The notes beneath the pieces were generated by a model, which saw nothing but the letters and a program-made list of their open reading frames with translations, ran no database searches and was not told where the DNA came from. The position numbers and the translations under genes were made by a program. From Deferribacteres bacterium (GTDB lineage Bacteria > Zhuqueibacterota > Zhuqueibacteria > Zhuqueibacterales > Geothermadaptataceae), in the NCBI GenBank assembly GCA_020633655.1, contig JACKDF010000003.1, forward strand, positions 62,001 through 126,000: a DNA stretch of 64,000 nucleotides, written 5' to 3'. Below are positions 1-8,793 of this stretch, in pieces. Within the stretch, counting starts at the first letter, position 1. Each line of letters starts with the position of its first letter.

Positions 1-140
1 AGTATGACTGCCCCTGCTACAACCGGGCCGGCAAGCGGTCCACGTCCAACTTCATCAACGCCCGCAACTCTTTCAAGCCCCTTATCCCATAAATTGCTTT
101 CATATTCGAATTTTTTGAACAATACCCCTTTTGCCGCCAT
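1..140 (-). CDS. rnhB: Ribonuclease HII, N-terminal part (runs off left edge)
   Basis: RNase HII nicks the RNA strand of RNA/DNA hybrids and removes misincorporated ribonucleotides in the cytoplasm. Only the first 46 codons lie in the window. They read MAAKGVLFKKFEYE and then, at residues 27-39, GVDEVGRGPLAGP, which is the family's signature first catalytic block: Asp29 and Glu30 are two of the metal-binding acidic residues. The ATG at 138-140 follows an AAAGG ribosome site at a normal distance on the minus strand. The rest of the gene, including the later acidic residues, lies left of position 1. The gene is divergent from the small gene at 241. Identification rests on the motif and is strong despite the short fragment. 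Confidence 0.9.
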   Translation of the reverse strand, partial: MAAKGVLFKKFEYESNLWDKGLERVAGVDEVGRGPLAGPVVAGAVI

Positions 141-240
141 TACAAACCTTTATCGTTTATGGATGAAAATTTACTTTATTTTAAGGTAAAAAAATACGAC
201 CTTAAAAAGGTCTGAACATATCCAAAGAAAAGAGGACAAA

Positions 241-501
241 ATGCGATTTGCCAATTCTCATTTGATGATTTTTTCAGAAGAAATCGATGAAGCAATTCAC
301 CAATTTTCTCTCAATGCTGATGGTATCCTGGTAGAATCCTTTAATCCGGGAGAAACAGCTATTATGGTTGAAGAAAGTGGTGGTAAAAAATTCCGTTTAC
401 ATCTTGATCTGCAAGACAGTCGTATTATTGCAGCCAAGCAGCTCGGCGTTAACAAATCAGAATTGCACGACTTCGATAGATACCTTGTATACATGAAATA
501 A
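241..501 (+). CDS. Small hypothetical protein, 86 aa
   Basis: I do not recognise this protein. It has an ATG preceded by AAGAGGACAAA, a good ribosome site, and its coding frame is free of stops over 86 codons. It has no signal peptide, no membrane segment and no cysteine, and its mixed hydrophobic/acidic pattern (for example EESGGKKFRLHLDLQD around residues 44-59) suggests a small soluble alpha/beta domain. It stands alone between divergent rnhB and the convergent glcF, whose stop codon lies only 8 bases away. The antisense frame of similar length lacks a ribosome site and is not preferred. Function unknown; that it is a gene is likely from the ribosome site and position. Confidence 0.6.
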   Translation: MRFANSHLMIFSEEIDEAIHQFSLNADGILVESFNPGETAIMVEESGGKKFRLHLDLQDSRIIAAKQLGVNKSELHDFDRYLVYMK

Positions 502-508
502 ACCGTTT

Positions 509-1810
509 TCACTCATTTCTTTCTTCTGCCTGATATGCCCGCCACAGCAGGTCGATCGGGTGCATAATCTTTAATTGACTTCCACTTGTACGAATTCCGT
601 AAGCCAATTGAATTGAGCATCCTGTATTGGCGCTGATAATTATTTCTGCATTCGTGGATTGAATGTTTCGAATTTTACGATCCAATAGTTTGTTTGCTGT
701 TTCCGTATGAGTTATGTTATACACACCCGCACTTCCACAACACCAATCAGATTCTCGCATCTCCTTCAATATCACACCATTAATGGATGTAATAATTTCT
801 CTTGGCGCTGAACGAATTTTTTGCCCATGCGCCAGGTGACAAGCGTCATGGTAAGTTACAATTAAATCGAGATGAGCTTCAGGCTTTCGAAAATTGATCT
901 CACAAAGAAATTCTGAAATATCCCGTGTTTTGGAAGCTAATTTTTTTATTGCAACTGCATCTTCGGCAAGGGAGAAGATTTCGCCACTTTCTTTCAAAAA
1001 GGAACCACATCCTGCGGCATTAATTATTAATGCATCTATTGTATCGATATAAAAAGCAGCACAGTTGTGCAATAAATTTTTCTTTGCTAATTCTACTGCA
1101 CCAGTGTGTGCATGCACTGAACCGCAACAGGCCTGATTCTGTGGAATGTAAACGTCACAATTATTGCGCACAAGTACCTCTGCTGTTGCTAAATTTGTCT
1201 CTGCAAAAGCAATATCTTGCACGCAACCAGTAAGCAGTGCAACCTTATATTTTGTCTCACCATGTGCTGGAAGAAATTCAGGGAGTAATTGTTTTGTAAA
1301 TTTAGCACTGATTTTAGGCGACAATGGTGCGATTTGTTTTAATTTTTTTGAAAACAAGCCTGTTAAATTAAATTTTAAAACAAACCATTCCATGCCTGTT
1401 TTCTGATAAAAACGAACTACACGTGCCAGGAGCTGCAAACGTTTCTGTTTTGCGAACAAACCTGTTAAAAACAGCCGCCGGAGTATACGAGTTTTATATG
1501 ATATTTTTGTTGTTTCTGCAATAACCCTGCGAGTTTCTTCGATTATTCGTCCATAATGAACTCCAGCAGGACAAGCTGTTTCACAGGCACGGCAATCAAG
1601 ACAAAAATTCATCTCGGTAATGAATTCATGCGTAAAATTAAGCTTGCCCTCTGCCATCGATTTTATTAAACGAATACGTCCTCGCGGAGAGGAGCGTTCC
1701 CGCTTTGTCAGGACATAGGTCGGACAGGTGGGCAAGCACATGCCACAATGCATGCATTGAAGCAGTAAATCATCGGAGATTGTCGGAAGTGTGTTTTCTG
1801 AAGGATTCAT
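509..1810 (-). CDS. glcF: Glycolate oxidase iron-sulfur subunit (GlcF-like)
   Basis: This is the electron-carrying subunit of a membrane-associated 2-hydroxyacid (glycolate/lactate-type) dehydrogenase, passing electrons from the flavin subunit towards quinone. Two classical 4Fe-4S motifs sit near the N-terminus: CMHCGMCLPTCP at residues 19-30 and CLDCRACETACP near residue 70. They are followed by two CCG-type cysteine-rich domains (CCGSVHAHTG and CCGSAGVYN) typical of GlcF, HdrB and LutA-like proteins. The length of 433 residues is normal for GlcF. Its start codon overlaps the stop of the deoxyhypusine-synthase-like gene by 4 bases, so the two are translationally coupled, with glcD upstream. 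The exact substrate (glycolate or lactate) cannot be told from sequence. Confidence 0.88.
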   Translation of the reverse strand: MNPSENTLPTISDDLLLQCMHCGMCLPTCPTYVLTKRERSSPRGRIRLIKSMAEGKLNFTHEFITEMNFCLDCRACETACPAGVHYGRIIEETRRVIAETTKISYKTRILRRLFLTGLFAKQKRLQLLARVVRFYQKTGMEWFVLKFNLTGLFSKKLKQIAPLSPKISAKFTKQLLPEFLPAHGETKYKVALLTGCVQDIAFAETNLATAEVLVRNNCDVYIPQNQACCGSVHAHTGAVELAKKNLLHNCAAFYIDTIDALIINAAGCGSFLKESGEIFSLAEDAVAIKKLASKTRDISEFLCEINFRKPEAHLDLIVTYHDACHLAHGQKIRSAPREIITSINGVILKEMRESDWCCGSAGVYNITHTETANKLLDRKIRNIQSTNAEIIISANTGCSIQLAYGIRTSGSQLKIMHPIDLLWRAYQAEERNE

Positions 1811-2907
1811 CGATTCGCGCGTAGGGCTTCGTATTCATCCTTCAATAAATTCACCATCGATTCACGCGAAGCAAAAAGTTTTTTCAGCGGTCTTTTCGTA
1901 TGTTTTGCCATAACATAAGAGGCGATGAGTGGTAATGAAATGGTCGAATCGCTATAACAAACAACTGTATCTGGCAACATTTGTGGATCTACCTTGCCCC
2001 AGCTCACAGCTTCGGAGGGTGTTGCGCCTGAAAGTCCACCGGTATCCGGGCGAGCATCGGTTAATTGTAAAAAGTAATCATGTCCTTTTTCATCAATCCC
2101 CAGAACTTCCTGTATTTGCGGTTCAGTTTGCAGCATAAAGTTTTTTGGAGAACCGCCTCCAACTATAAAAACTGCTGTTTTCCCACCGGCCCGTTTTGCC
2201 GCGAGTACTATGGCGGCTGTTTCATTTACATCAATATTGGGATCAATTTGAAGTTTGTTGCCGCTTAATGCCATGGCAGCGATATTCATCCCGATTGAAC
2301 TGTCTCCTGGGGATGATGTGTAAATTGGAACATTTAAACGATAAGCAGCAGCAAGTAAAGATTGATTTTTGATACCGAGTTTTTCTTCTCTGGCTGCGAC
2401 ATACTTACCCGCGAGATAGTGAAATTCTGCACTTCCCATGGATTTCTGAAATTCATTTGCCTGAATTATTTCACGAAAGAATGCATCTGTATCGAGCAAA
2501 ACTTTGTAGTCAAAAAAGATGTCGTAAATTCGCACAATTTCGTCTTCCCGTAAAACCTGATCATCCACAAAAGGGGTTCCCTGGTGCAATGCCAGACCAA
2601 GACCGAAATGTGTATCGTGATAAAGATTTGCTCCCGTCGAAATAATCCAATCGATGAATCCGGCTTCCATGAGGGGGATAATGCAGGAAATTCCTATGCC
2701 TGCAGGAGTCAAAGCCCCGGTAAGACTCATGCCAACAGTTACATCATTGGCCAACATTTTCTCATTGTAAAGTAGGGCGGCTTCGCGAAGCCGTGCTGCG
2801 TTGTAAGCACTGAATGTATTTTCAATTAAATCCGTGATCTTGGTATTATAATTTATAGGTTGCGGTTGGATTTTTTTTCCTTTTAGAAAAGAATGCTGCT
2901 TGTTCAT
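1807..2907 (-). CDS. Deoxyhypusine synthase family protein
   Basis: This enzyme belongs to the deoxyhypusine synthase family, which uses NAD and spermidine to move an aminobutyl group onto an amine via an enzyme lysine imine. The motif SEAVSWGK contains that lysine (Lys305 here) and is intact; the NAD-binding stretch with GGGSPKNF and the SGA(T)PSEAVSWGK block also match the family. Length (366 residues) fits. In archaea and eukaryotes the acceptor is eIF5A. Bacteria lack eIF5A, so a polyamine acceptor (a homospermidine-type product) is more likely; that is inference. Oddly, it lies between glcD and glcF with 4-base overlaps on both sides, which implies co-translation with an unrelated oxidase. 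Confidence 0.85.
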   Translation of the reverse strand: MNKQHSFLKGKKIQPQPINYNTKITDLIENTFSAYNAARLREAALLYNEKMLANDVTVGMSLTGALTPAGIGISCIIPLMEAGFIDWIISTGANLYHDTHFGLGLALHQGTPFVDDQVLREDEIVRIYDIFFDYKVLLDTDAFFREIIQANEFQKSMGSAEFHYLAGKYVAAREEKLGIKNQSLLAAAYRLNVPIYTSSPGDSSIGMNIAAMALSGNKLQIDPNIDVNETAAIVLAAKRAGGKTAVFIVGGGSPKNFMLQTEPQIQEVLGIDEKGHDYFLQLTDARPDTGGLSGATPSEAVSWGKVDPQMLPDTVVCYSDSTISLPLIASYVMAKHTKRPLKKLFASRESMVNLLKDEYEALRANR

Positions 2908-4289
2908 AAATCAAAAACCTTTCCTGGATTAAGGATGTTATTCGGATCTAAAGTTGTTTTTATTTTCTTCATCAACTGCAAATTTGCCGGCATTTCGAAT
3001 TTTGCCAAAAACTTCTTTTTTGCCACACCAATACCATGCTCACCTGTCAAGGTGCCACCCATTTCCAATGCAACTTTAAATATCTCTTCGAAAGCAAGCT
3101 CAACTCGTTCCATTTCATCGGTTAATCTTTCATCAGTCAGACATGTGGGATGTAAATTTCCATCACCTGCATGACCGAAGGTTCCAAAAAGAAGATTATA
3201 TTTTTTTGCGATGATTTGAATCTGTCGCAGCATGGGTGCTACTTTGTCACGAGGTACGGTTGCATCTTCTAAAATCGTTGTTGGTTTTACCCGAGCAAGA
3301 GCTGTGAAAGCTGCTCGACGTGCAGTTTTGAGTTTCTCAGCTTCTTCGGAATTTCTCGCAAACTCGACGTTTTGTGCACCATGTTTCTTACAGATATCTA
3401 TGATTCGGGCAGCTTCATCCTCCACGATAATCGATGGCCCATCCACTTCAATAAGCAAAAGAGCTTCGTATTCTATTGGCAATCCAATCTTTGCAAAATC
3501 TTCAACACATTTAATTGTGGTTTGATCAAGAAATTCAAGGGTACAGGGAATGATTTTTTCTGCGATGATTGCAGAGACAGTTTCACCTGCATCTTCGATT
3601 GTGTTAAAAAAAGCCAGCATCGTCTTTTGATCTTGTGGTTTAGGTATGAGCTTCAGAACGATTTCTGTAATAATTCCAAGTATGCCTTCACTCCCAACAA
3701 AAATGTCTTTCATATTGATGCCAGATACATTTTTAACACATTTATTGCCGAAGGAAACTATACTGCCCTCTGGTAATACAGCTTGTAAGCCCATAACATA
3801 ACTAGAGGTAACGCCATATTTCAGGCCACGCAATCCACCAGAATTTTCTGCGACGTTACCACCAATTGTGCAAATTTTCATGCTGCCAGGATCTGGCGGA
3901 TAAAATAATCCGCAGGCTTCAACAGCAGTATGCAAATCCTGGGTAATCACACCAGGTTGCACGGTAACGGTGAGATTCTTTTCATCAATTTCAATGATCT
4001 TGTCCCAATGGTGCATCATGACAATTACACTGTTTGCCACCGGAATGGCTCCACCTGATAAGCCTGTGCCAGTACCTCTCGGGACAACTTTGAATTCCAA
4101 TTCATGCGCAGCTTTTAAAATTTGTGAAATCTGTTCAACAGTTTGTGGGGATATTGCACACAGTGGAAGCATTTCATATAATGGCGTACCATCATAGCTT
4201 AAAGAAATCATGTCCTCAGGTTCCGTAAGGACGTTTTCACTTCCCGAAATAAGGGTTAGTTTTTCAATAATTTTGGATTTGTTTACCAT
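2904..4289 (-). CDS. glcD: FAD-linked 2-hydroxyacid oxidase subunit (GlcD-like)
   Basis: This is the flavin subunit that oxidises glycolate, D-lactate or a related 2-hydroxyacid. The N-terminal FAD-binding type 4 domain carries the pyrophosphate loop RGTGTGLSGGA (about residues 68-80). The C-terminal FAD-oxidase domain holds FGHAGDGNLHP and GEHGIGVAKKKF, both diagnostic for the GlcD/D-lactate dehydrogenase family. The length of 461 residues is standard. It is the first gene of a three-gene minus-strand operon with the deoxyhypusine-synthase-like gene and glcF, each overlapping the next by 4 bases. The 208 bases upstream, shared with the divergent gene at 4498, are A/T rich and must hold both promoters, but I cannot pick convincing boxes. 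Confidence 0.9.
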   Translation of the reverse strand: MVNKSKIIEKLTLISGSENVLTEPEDMISLSYDGTPLYEMLPLCAISPQTVEQISQILKAAHELEFKVVPRGTGTGLSGGAIPVANSVIVMMHHWDKIIEIDEKNLTVTVQPGVITQDLHTAVEACGLFYPPDPGSMKICTIGGNVAENSGGLRGLKYGVTSSYVMGLQAVLPEGSIVSFGNKCVKNVSGINMKDIFVGSEGILGIITEIVLKLIPKPQDQKTMLAFFNTIEDAGETVSAIIAEKIIPCTLEFLDQTTIKCVEDFAKIGLPIEYEALLLIEVDGPSIIVEDEAARIIDICKKHGAQNVEFARNSEEAEKLKTARRAAFTALARVKPTTILEDATVPRDKVAPMLRQIQIIAKKYNLLFGTFGHAGDGNLHPTCLTDERLTDEMERVELAFEEIFKVALEMGGTLTGEHGIGVAKKKFLAKFEMPANLQLMKKIKTTLDPNNILNPGKVFDL

Positions 4290-4497
4290 TGTTTTTGCTT
4301 TTCATCGGGTATGGATATTGGAAAAAATCATAATAGGTCAAAAAAATTTCAAATTCGGCTCAAACAAGTATTTGCTTATCCAATGTAAACTGAATTATTT
4401 ATAGCAGCTTTAGTTAAAATTTATTTTCGAATGATGAAAATAGTTAAAAATAACCGATAAATAAATAAAAATCAGAAGTAAAATCAAGAGGCCTTGA

Positions 4498-5181
4498 GTG
4501 GAAATCCAATCTGATTCCATATTATATGTTTTTCAGAGGAAAAATGTTCAGCATTCCTATCCACAGCCTGTTTTACCGGCAAGCGAGAAAACTTCTGCAG
4601 CAGAAGACAGTCAGGATAAAGTCGAATTGTCAGCCGCTGGCAAAGAATTGTTAAATTCTTATTTGCAATCGGTTGAAGCTTCAGCGCCTCAATCAATAAA
4701 CGCAGTATCTACGATGGATGACGATAAAACAGGTCCCAGCGAACAATTTTCGGAGGATGAAAAAAAACAAATTGCTGAATTAAAAGCACGTGACAGAGAA
4801 GTGCACGTTCATGAACAAGCACATTTATCAGCTGCTGGCGGTCTTGCTCGAGGCGGGGCTAATTTCACATATGCGGTTGGACCTGACGGAAGGAGATATG
4901 CTACTGGTGGTGAGGTCTCCATTGATACAAGTTCTGTACCAGATGATCCCCAGGCAACAATACAAAAAATGAATACTGTGCGGAAAGCTGCACTTGCGCC
5001 TATGAATCCCTCAGCAACAGATCGGTCTGTTGCCGCAAAAGCATCCGCAACGGCCGCAAAAGCGCAAGGTGAATTGATGCAGAAAATTGGAACTACGAAA
5101 CAAAATGGAACGAACGACGAAGAAAATATGACCAAATACCAACAGCAAAGAGGCTTCGCTATTTATGAAAATGCAATTTAG
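4498..5181 (+). CDS. SprA-related putative metalloprotease-like protein
   Basis: The core of this 227-residue protein matches the SprA-related family (putative metalloprotease catalytic domain). It has a zinc-binding type motif HEQAH at residues 105-109, inside a VHVHEQAHLSAAGG block, followed by GPDGRRYATGGEVSID and a long alanine-rich helix (KASATAAKAQGEL) ending in a short disordered tail. The first 80 residues are polar, low complexity and probably disordered. The start is GTG at 4498 behind AAGAGG. There is no signal peptide, so export, if any, is not evident. The gene stands alone between glcD (divergent) and the hydrolase at 5409. Proteolytic activity of this family is predicted from the motif rather than established. 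Confidence 0.75.
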   Translation: MEIQSDSILYVFQRKNVQHSYPQPVLPASEKTSAAEDSQDKVELSAAGKELLNSYLQSVEASAPQSINAVSTMDDDKTGPSEQFSEDEKKQIAELKARDREVHVHEQAHLSAAGGLARGGANFTYAVGPDGRRYATGGEVSIDTSSVPDDPQATIQKMNTVRKAALAPMNPSATDRSVAAKASATAAKAQGELMQKIGTTKQNGTNDEENMTKYQQQRGFAIYENAI

Positions 5182-5408
5182 TCTATTTTAAAAATACATT
5201 AAGAAGATATGCATCCAATTATCAAAAATATTACATTCTTTTTTTTAGCACTGTAAAGTATCAAAAATTATATTTGTTGACTGCTCTTTGTTCGAACCCT
5301 GATTAATTCTGTTAATTGCAATAATTTAATCTGCAGTCGCTCCTGTGTATTTGTACATAACAGAATCTGAATTAGGAACAATTAAAGAGTTAAAACGATC
5401 GAGGAACG

Positions 5409-6329
5409 ATGCAACATAATGATTTACTCATCCGGTTTTGGGGAGTACGAGGAAGTTTCCCTGTTCCGGGCCCGGAAACCGTTCGATACGGTGGCAATAC
5501 TTCATGTATTGAAATTCGTAATAAAAAACACATCTTAATATTGGATGCCGGTACCGGCATAATCCCCTTAGGCGAAAAGGTTTTGCGAGAAAATATTCTC
5601 GTAAATGGTGATAAACTTCCCATTACAGTCTTGCTTTCCCATACTCATCATGATCACATTCAAGGCTTGCCATTTTTTAAACCTGCGTACAGCGACAGTT
5701 ACGCAATGTATGTTTTTGGGCCATCCTTACTAGGGCGGGATATAGAAACGAGTTTAATCCATTCAATGGAACCTGAATATTGCCCCGTAAAATTAAAAGA
5801 TTTGAGTGCCGAAAAGATAATCAGGAATTTTCAACCTGATGAAAAACTTGTCATTCGGAATTCAATTTATCATCCACAACTTTTTAAGCAAGAAACGGAT
5901 GTTGATGATATAGGCCATTCCGATATGGTCATTACAAGCTTGAAAAGTTCAGCTCATCCAACGGATGGTGTTTATGTCTATAAAATTAAAGCCAATGAAA
6001 AAACCATAGTATATTCAACTGATATCGAGGGAATCCCTGGCGGTGACGTTGAAATTATTGAATTTGCCAAAGATGCTGATGTGCTGATTCATGACGCGCA
6101 GTACCTTGCCGAAGAATATAGCTGCCCACAGTATTCCAAAGCCGGCTATGGGCATAGTACTTTGGAAATGGCGTGCGAAGTAGCTGCAAAAGCCGGCGTT
6201 AAACAACTGATTCTTTATCATCATGATCCGTCGCATAACGACCAAATCATGGATAATATTGAGCAACAAGCAAAGCGTCTCTTCCCAAATGTTTCTGCAG
6301 GAAAAGAGGGGATGGAAATCTGGCTATAA
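5409..6329 (+). CDS. Metallo-beta-lactamase-fold hydrolase
   Basis: This is a cytoplasmic two-metal hydrolase of the beta-lactamase fold, close to the RNase Z / cyclic-nucleotide phosphodiesterase branch. The metal motif HTHHDH covers residues 78-83. Later ligands are visible as the AHP turn (SSAHPTDGVYVY), the aspartate in YSTDIEG, and the terminal LYHHDPSHND. An early GVRGSFPVPG motif is typical of this subgroup. The 306-residue length and lack of signal peptide fit. It starts with an ATG 4 bases after GAGG at 5401-5404, so spacing is short. No operon partner is evident: the next gene begins 120 bases downstream. The substrate cannot be assigned from sequence. Confidence 0.82.
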   Translation: MQHNDLLIRFWGVRGSFPVPGPETVRYGGNTSCIEIRNKKHILILDAGTGIIPLGEKVLRENILVNGDKLPITVLLSHTHHDHIQGLPFFKPAYSDSYAMYVFGPSLLGRDIETSLIHSMEPEYCPVKLKDLSAEKIIRNFQPDEKLVIRNSIYHPQLFKQETDVDDIGHSDMVITSLKSSAHPTDGVYVYKIKANEKTIVYSTDIEGIPGGDVEIIEFAKDADVLIHDAQYLAEEYSCPQYSKAGYGHSTLEMACEVAAKAGVKQLILYHHDPSHNDQIMDNIEQQAKRLFPNVSAGKEGMEIWL

Positions 6330-6449
6330 TTCCTATCTTTATTATCCCATTGCAAGTATTACTCAACCACCCTATATTTGTATCGTTCTGAAAACTCCCC
6401 CTGCAGTTAACAGTGTCGTAGCCACTTACTACAACTCAAGGATTTCCAT

Positions 6450-6917
6450 ATGAATTCCAAAGCAGAAATAAGTGAAATCGTATTACCTAACGATGCAAAT
6501 ATTTTGGGAAATATTTTAGGCGGTAAGGTTATGCATTTAATTGATATCGCATGTGCAATAGCTGCTTTCAGGCATTGCCGTAAACCTTGCGTCACTGCTT
6601 CCATCGATTTCCTCGATTTCAAGCATCCAATAAAAGTTGGTGAACTCATCATCATAAAAGCATCTCTTAACCGTGCCTTTAATTCTTCAATGGAAATTGG
6701 TGCGCGTGTTTTTTCAGAAAATCTCTACACAGGAGAAATCAAACACACAAGTTCAGCCTATCTCACCTTTGTCGCACTTGATGAAGAGAAGAAGAAACCG
6801 GTTCCCGTGGATAAATATATTCCCGAAACAGAAGAAGAAATTCGCCGCTGGAAACAAGCAGAAATACGTCGAAAACATCGCTTAGCTGGCATACAAAAGG
6901 TATCCGGGATCAGATAA
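6450..6917 (+). CDS. Acyl-CoA thioesterase (hotdog fold, YciA/ACOT-like)
   Basis: This protein would hydrolyse acyl-CoA thioesters to free acid and CoA. Its 155 residues show the hotdog signature NILGNILGGKVMHLIDIACA at residues 17-36, with Asn21 at the usual catalytic position and a conserved C-terminal ACOT-type strand SSAYLTFVAL. The C-terminal 40 residues are charged and helical, as in YciA-type hexameric enzymes. It is the first gene of a run thioesterase-queG-moaD-moaE with almost no spacing (queG follows within 6 bases), suggesting one transcript though the partners are functionally unrelated. Chain-length preference is unknown. Confidence 0.82.
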   Translation: MNSKAEISEIVLPNDANILGNILGGKVMHLIDIACAIAAFRHCRKPCVTASIDFLDFKHPIKVGELIIIKASLNRAFNSSMEIGARVFSENLYTGEIKHTSSAYLTFVALDEEKKKPVPVDKYIPETEEEIRRWKQAEIRRKHRLAGIQKVSGIR

Positions 6918-6923
6918 GTCTTG

Positions 6924-7997
6924 ATGGTAGTGAAACAGACAACTTCCCACAATTATGTATCTCTTCTTCGTGAAAAAGCCAAAAGTCTTGGTTTTGAACT
7001 ATTTGGTATTGCTCGAATTGAACAAATACCAGCGATGTCATTTTATGCTGAATGGCTAAACAAAGGCTATCACGCGGGCATGGAATACCTTGCACGCCAT
7101 TGCGAAAAAAAAAGCAATCCTGGTTTGCTGGTTGAAAATGCAAAGTCAATAATTGTGTGCGGAAAAAATTACAATACAGCCTATCCGCTATCCATTGATA
7201 AAGCAAAAAAAAGCCAGGCATGGATTAGCCGTTATGCGTGGGGTGACGACTATCATGAAATATTAAAAAATCAAATCGCCGTATTAAATGCCTACTGGCT
7301 GAATATTTGCGAAAACAAGTATTTGAGCAGGTATTACATTGATACCGGCCCGGTTTTGGAACGTTCATGGGCAGAAAAAGCTGGAATTGGGTGGCGTGGA
7401 AAAAACACTTGTATTATAAATCGAGATATTGGCTCATGGCTTTTCCTGGCTGTGATTATCACTGATGCAGAACTTCCATCAAATTCTGTCAGTAAAGACT
7501 TTTGCGGAACATGCACAGCCTGTATTGATGCCTGCCCAACAAACGCAATTCGTCAGCCATATCTTCTTGATTCCAACTTATGCATTTCCTATCATACCAT
7601 TGAAAATAAAAATGAAATACCTGTAGAATTGCAAAATCGATTTGGGCGTCAAATTTTTGGTTGTGATATCTGTCAGGATGTATGCCCCTGGAATCGAAAA
7701 GCGCAAGTTAGTGTGGATGTGCATTTTCAGCCAAGAGCAGAATCGGTAAATCCTGATCTTGCAAATTTATTACAACTTGATGAGCAAAAATTTCGCGAAA
7801 AGTTTAAAAAATCTCCCATTAAACGTGCTAAATATAGTGGCTTTATGCGTAATGTTCTGATCGCCGCTGAAAATAGCGGTATTAAATCTCTGGTAAGCCT
7901 GGTTAAACCATTTCTTATAAATGATTCAAAAATACTGGTTGATCAGGCACAATCAACATTAAAGGCATTGTTAAAAAATGAAATACAAGAGGTATAA
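6924..7997 (+). CDS. queG: Epoxyqueuosine reductase
   Basis: QueG performs the last step of queuosine synthesis, reducing epoxyqueuosine in the tRNA anticodon with a cobalamin cofactor and two 4Fe-4S clusters. The first ferredoxin motif CGTCTACIDAC begins at about residue 194 and is followed by CISYHTIENK and a second cluster motif GCDICQDVCPWN, all diagnostic for QueG. A C-terminal HEAT-like helical tail is present. The frame begins TTG-ATG at 6921; I take the ATG at 6924. Length of about 357 residues is normal. It sits between the thioesterase (6 bases) and moaD (0 bases), so it is very probably co-transcribed with them. Confidence 0.93.
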   Translation: MVVKQTTSHNYVSLLREKAKSLGFELFGIARIEQIPAMSFYAEWLNKGYHAGMEYLARHCEKKSNPGLLVENAKSIIVCGKNYNTAYPLSIDKAKKSQAWISRYAWGDDYHEILKNQIAVLNAYWLNICENKYLSRYYIDTGPVLERSWAEKAGIGWRGKNTCIINRDIGSWLFLAVIITDAELPSNSVSKDFCGTCTACIDACPTNAIRQPYLLDSNLCISYHTIENKNEIPVELQNRFGRQIFGCDICQDVCPWNRKAQVSVDVHFQPRAESVNPDLANLLQLDEQKFREKFKKSPIKRAKYSGFMRNVLIAAENSGIKSLVSLVKPFLINDSKILVDQAQSTLKALLKNEIQEV

Positions 7998-8243
7998 ATG
8001 ACTATTGATGTGCTTTTCTTTGCAATGTTGCGAGATGTGACTCATACCGATAAGACACAAGTCCAAACTGCTGCTGAATCGACGATCGCCACTTTATTTT
8101 CGCAGCTTTGTGAAGAATATCACGGATTGAATAAATATGAAAAGATAATTCGTTTTGCAGTGAATGGTGAATACCGGAATTCACAATATAAAATGCAAAA
8201 TAATGATGAAGTTGCACTCATTCCACCTATTTCCGGAGGCTGA
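7998..8243 (+). CDS. moaD: Molybdopterin synthase sulfur-carrier subunit MoaD
   Basis: MoaD is a ubiquitin-fold protein whose C-terminal thiocarboxylate gives sulfur to cyclic pyranopterin monophosphate to make molybdopterin. The 81-residue product has the beta-grasp pattern and ends PPISGG, the required terminal Gly-Gly. The ATG follows the queG stop directly, with AGAGG inside the end of queG. moaE follows at once, so the two synthase subunits are co-encoded. Other molybdenum cofactor genes are not in the window. Confidence 0.93.
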   Translation: MTIDVLFFAMLRDVTHTDKTQVQTAAESTIATLFSQLCEEYHGLNKYEKIIRFAVNGEYRNSQYKMQNNDEVALIPPISGG

Positions 8244-8244
8244 T

Positions 8245-8667
8245 TTGGTCGCAATTACAGAAGAAAAAATAGATATCGATTTAATTCTTCAACAAACTCA
8301 AAATTCTGCCACAGGTGGCGTCGTCGTGTTTCTGGGACGGGTACGCGATCATTCAGAAGATAAAAAAGTTGTTAAGATGGAATATTTCGCTTATGAAAAA
8401 ATGGCGATCTCAGAGTTAGCGAAAATTGAACGGTCCACGCGCTCACTATGGCAAGTTGAAGAAATTTCAATAATTCATCGTTTGGGTATGCAACACATTG
8501 GTGACATAAGCGTTGCCATCGCTGTGTCCTGTGCGCATCGGGTTGAAGCCTTTGAAGCATGCCGATTTATCATTGATTCAATAAAAAAAACTGTTCCAAT
8601 CTGGAAAAAGGAATATGGAGTCAACGGATCGGAATGGGTTGATGGAGCAGTGCCGGTGTTGGAGTGA
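8245..8667 (+). CDS. moaE: Molybdopterin synthase catalytic subunit MoaE
   Basis: MoaE is the catalytic partner of MoaD in molybdopterin synthase. Family blocks visible are GGVVVFLGRVRDH near the N-terminus, LEYxAYEKMA-like VKMEYFAYEKMA, and SCAHRVEAFEACRFIIDSIKKTVPIWKKE, which holds the conserved substrate-binding lysines. The open frame extends back to 8164 inside moaD, but that part has no homology. I choose TTG at 8245 because a strong GGAGG (8235-8239) sits just upstream and the family N-terminus then aligns, giving 140 residues. The start lies one base after the moaD stop. Confidence 0.92.
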   Translation: MVAITEEKIDIDLILQQTQNSATGGVVVFLGRVRDHSEDKKVVKMEYFAYEKMAISELAKIERSTRSLWQVEEISIIHRLGMQHIGDISVAIAVSCAHRVEAFEACRFIIDSIKKTVPIWKKEYGVNGSEWVDGAVPVLE

Positions 8668-8793
8668 TTTTATTATAGTAAAACAAGCTTCAATGCAAAC
8701 TTCTCTTTTACAAAACTTCATACTGAAAACAAAAGGGACAAAACACTTATTCATATAATTTGTTCGGCTTAAAACTAAAAGCAGGAGGATACA

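Noticed and set aside
8164..8244. Extended start of moaE inside moaD
   Set aside because: The extra codons run inside moaD in another frame, have no match to MoaE, and a strong GGAGG lies just before the TTG at 8245.
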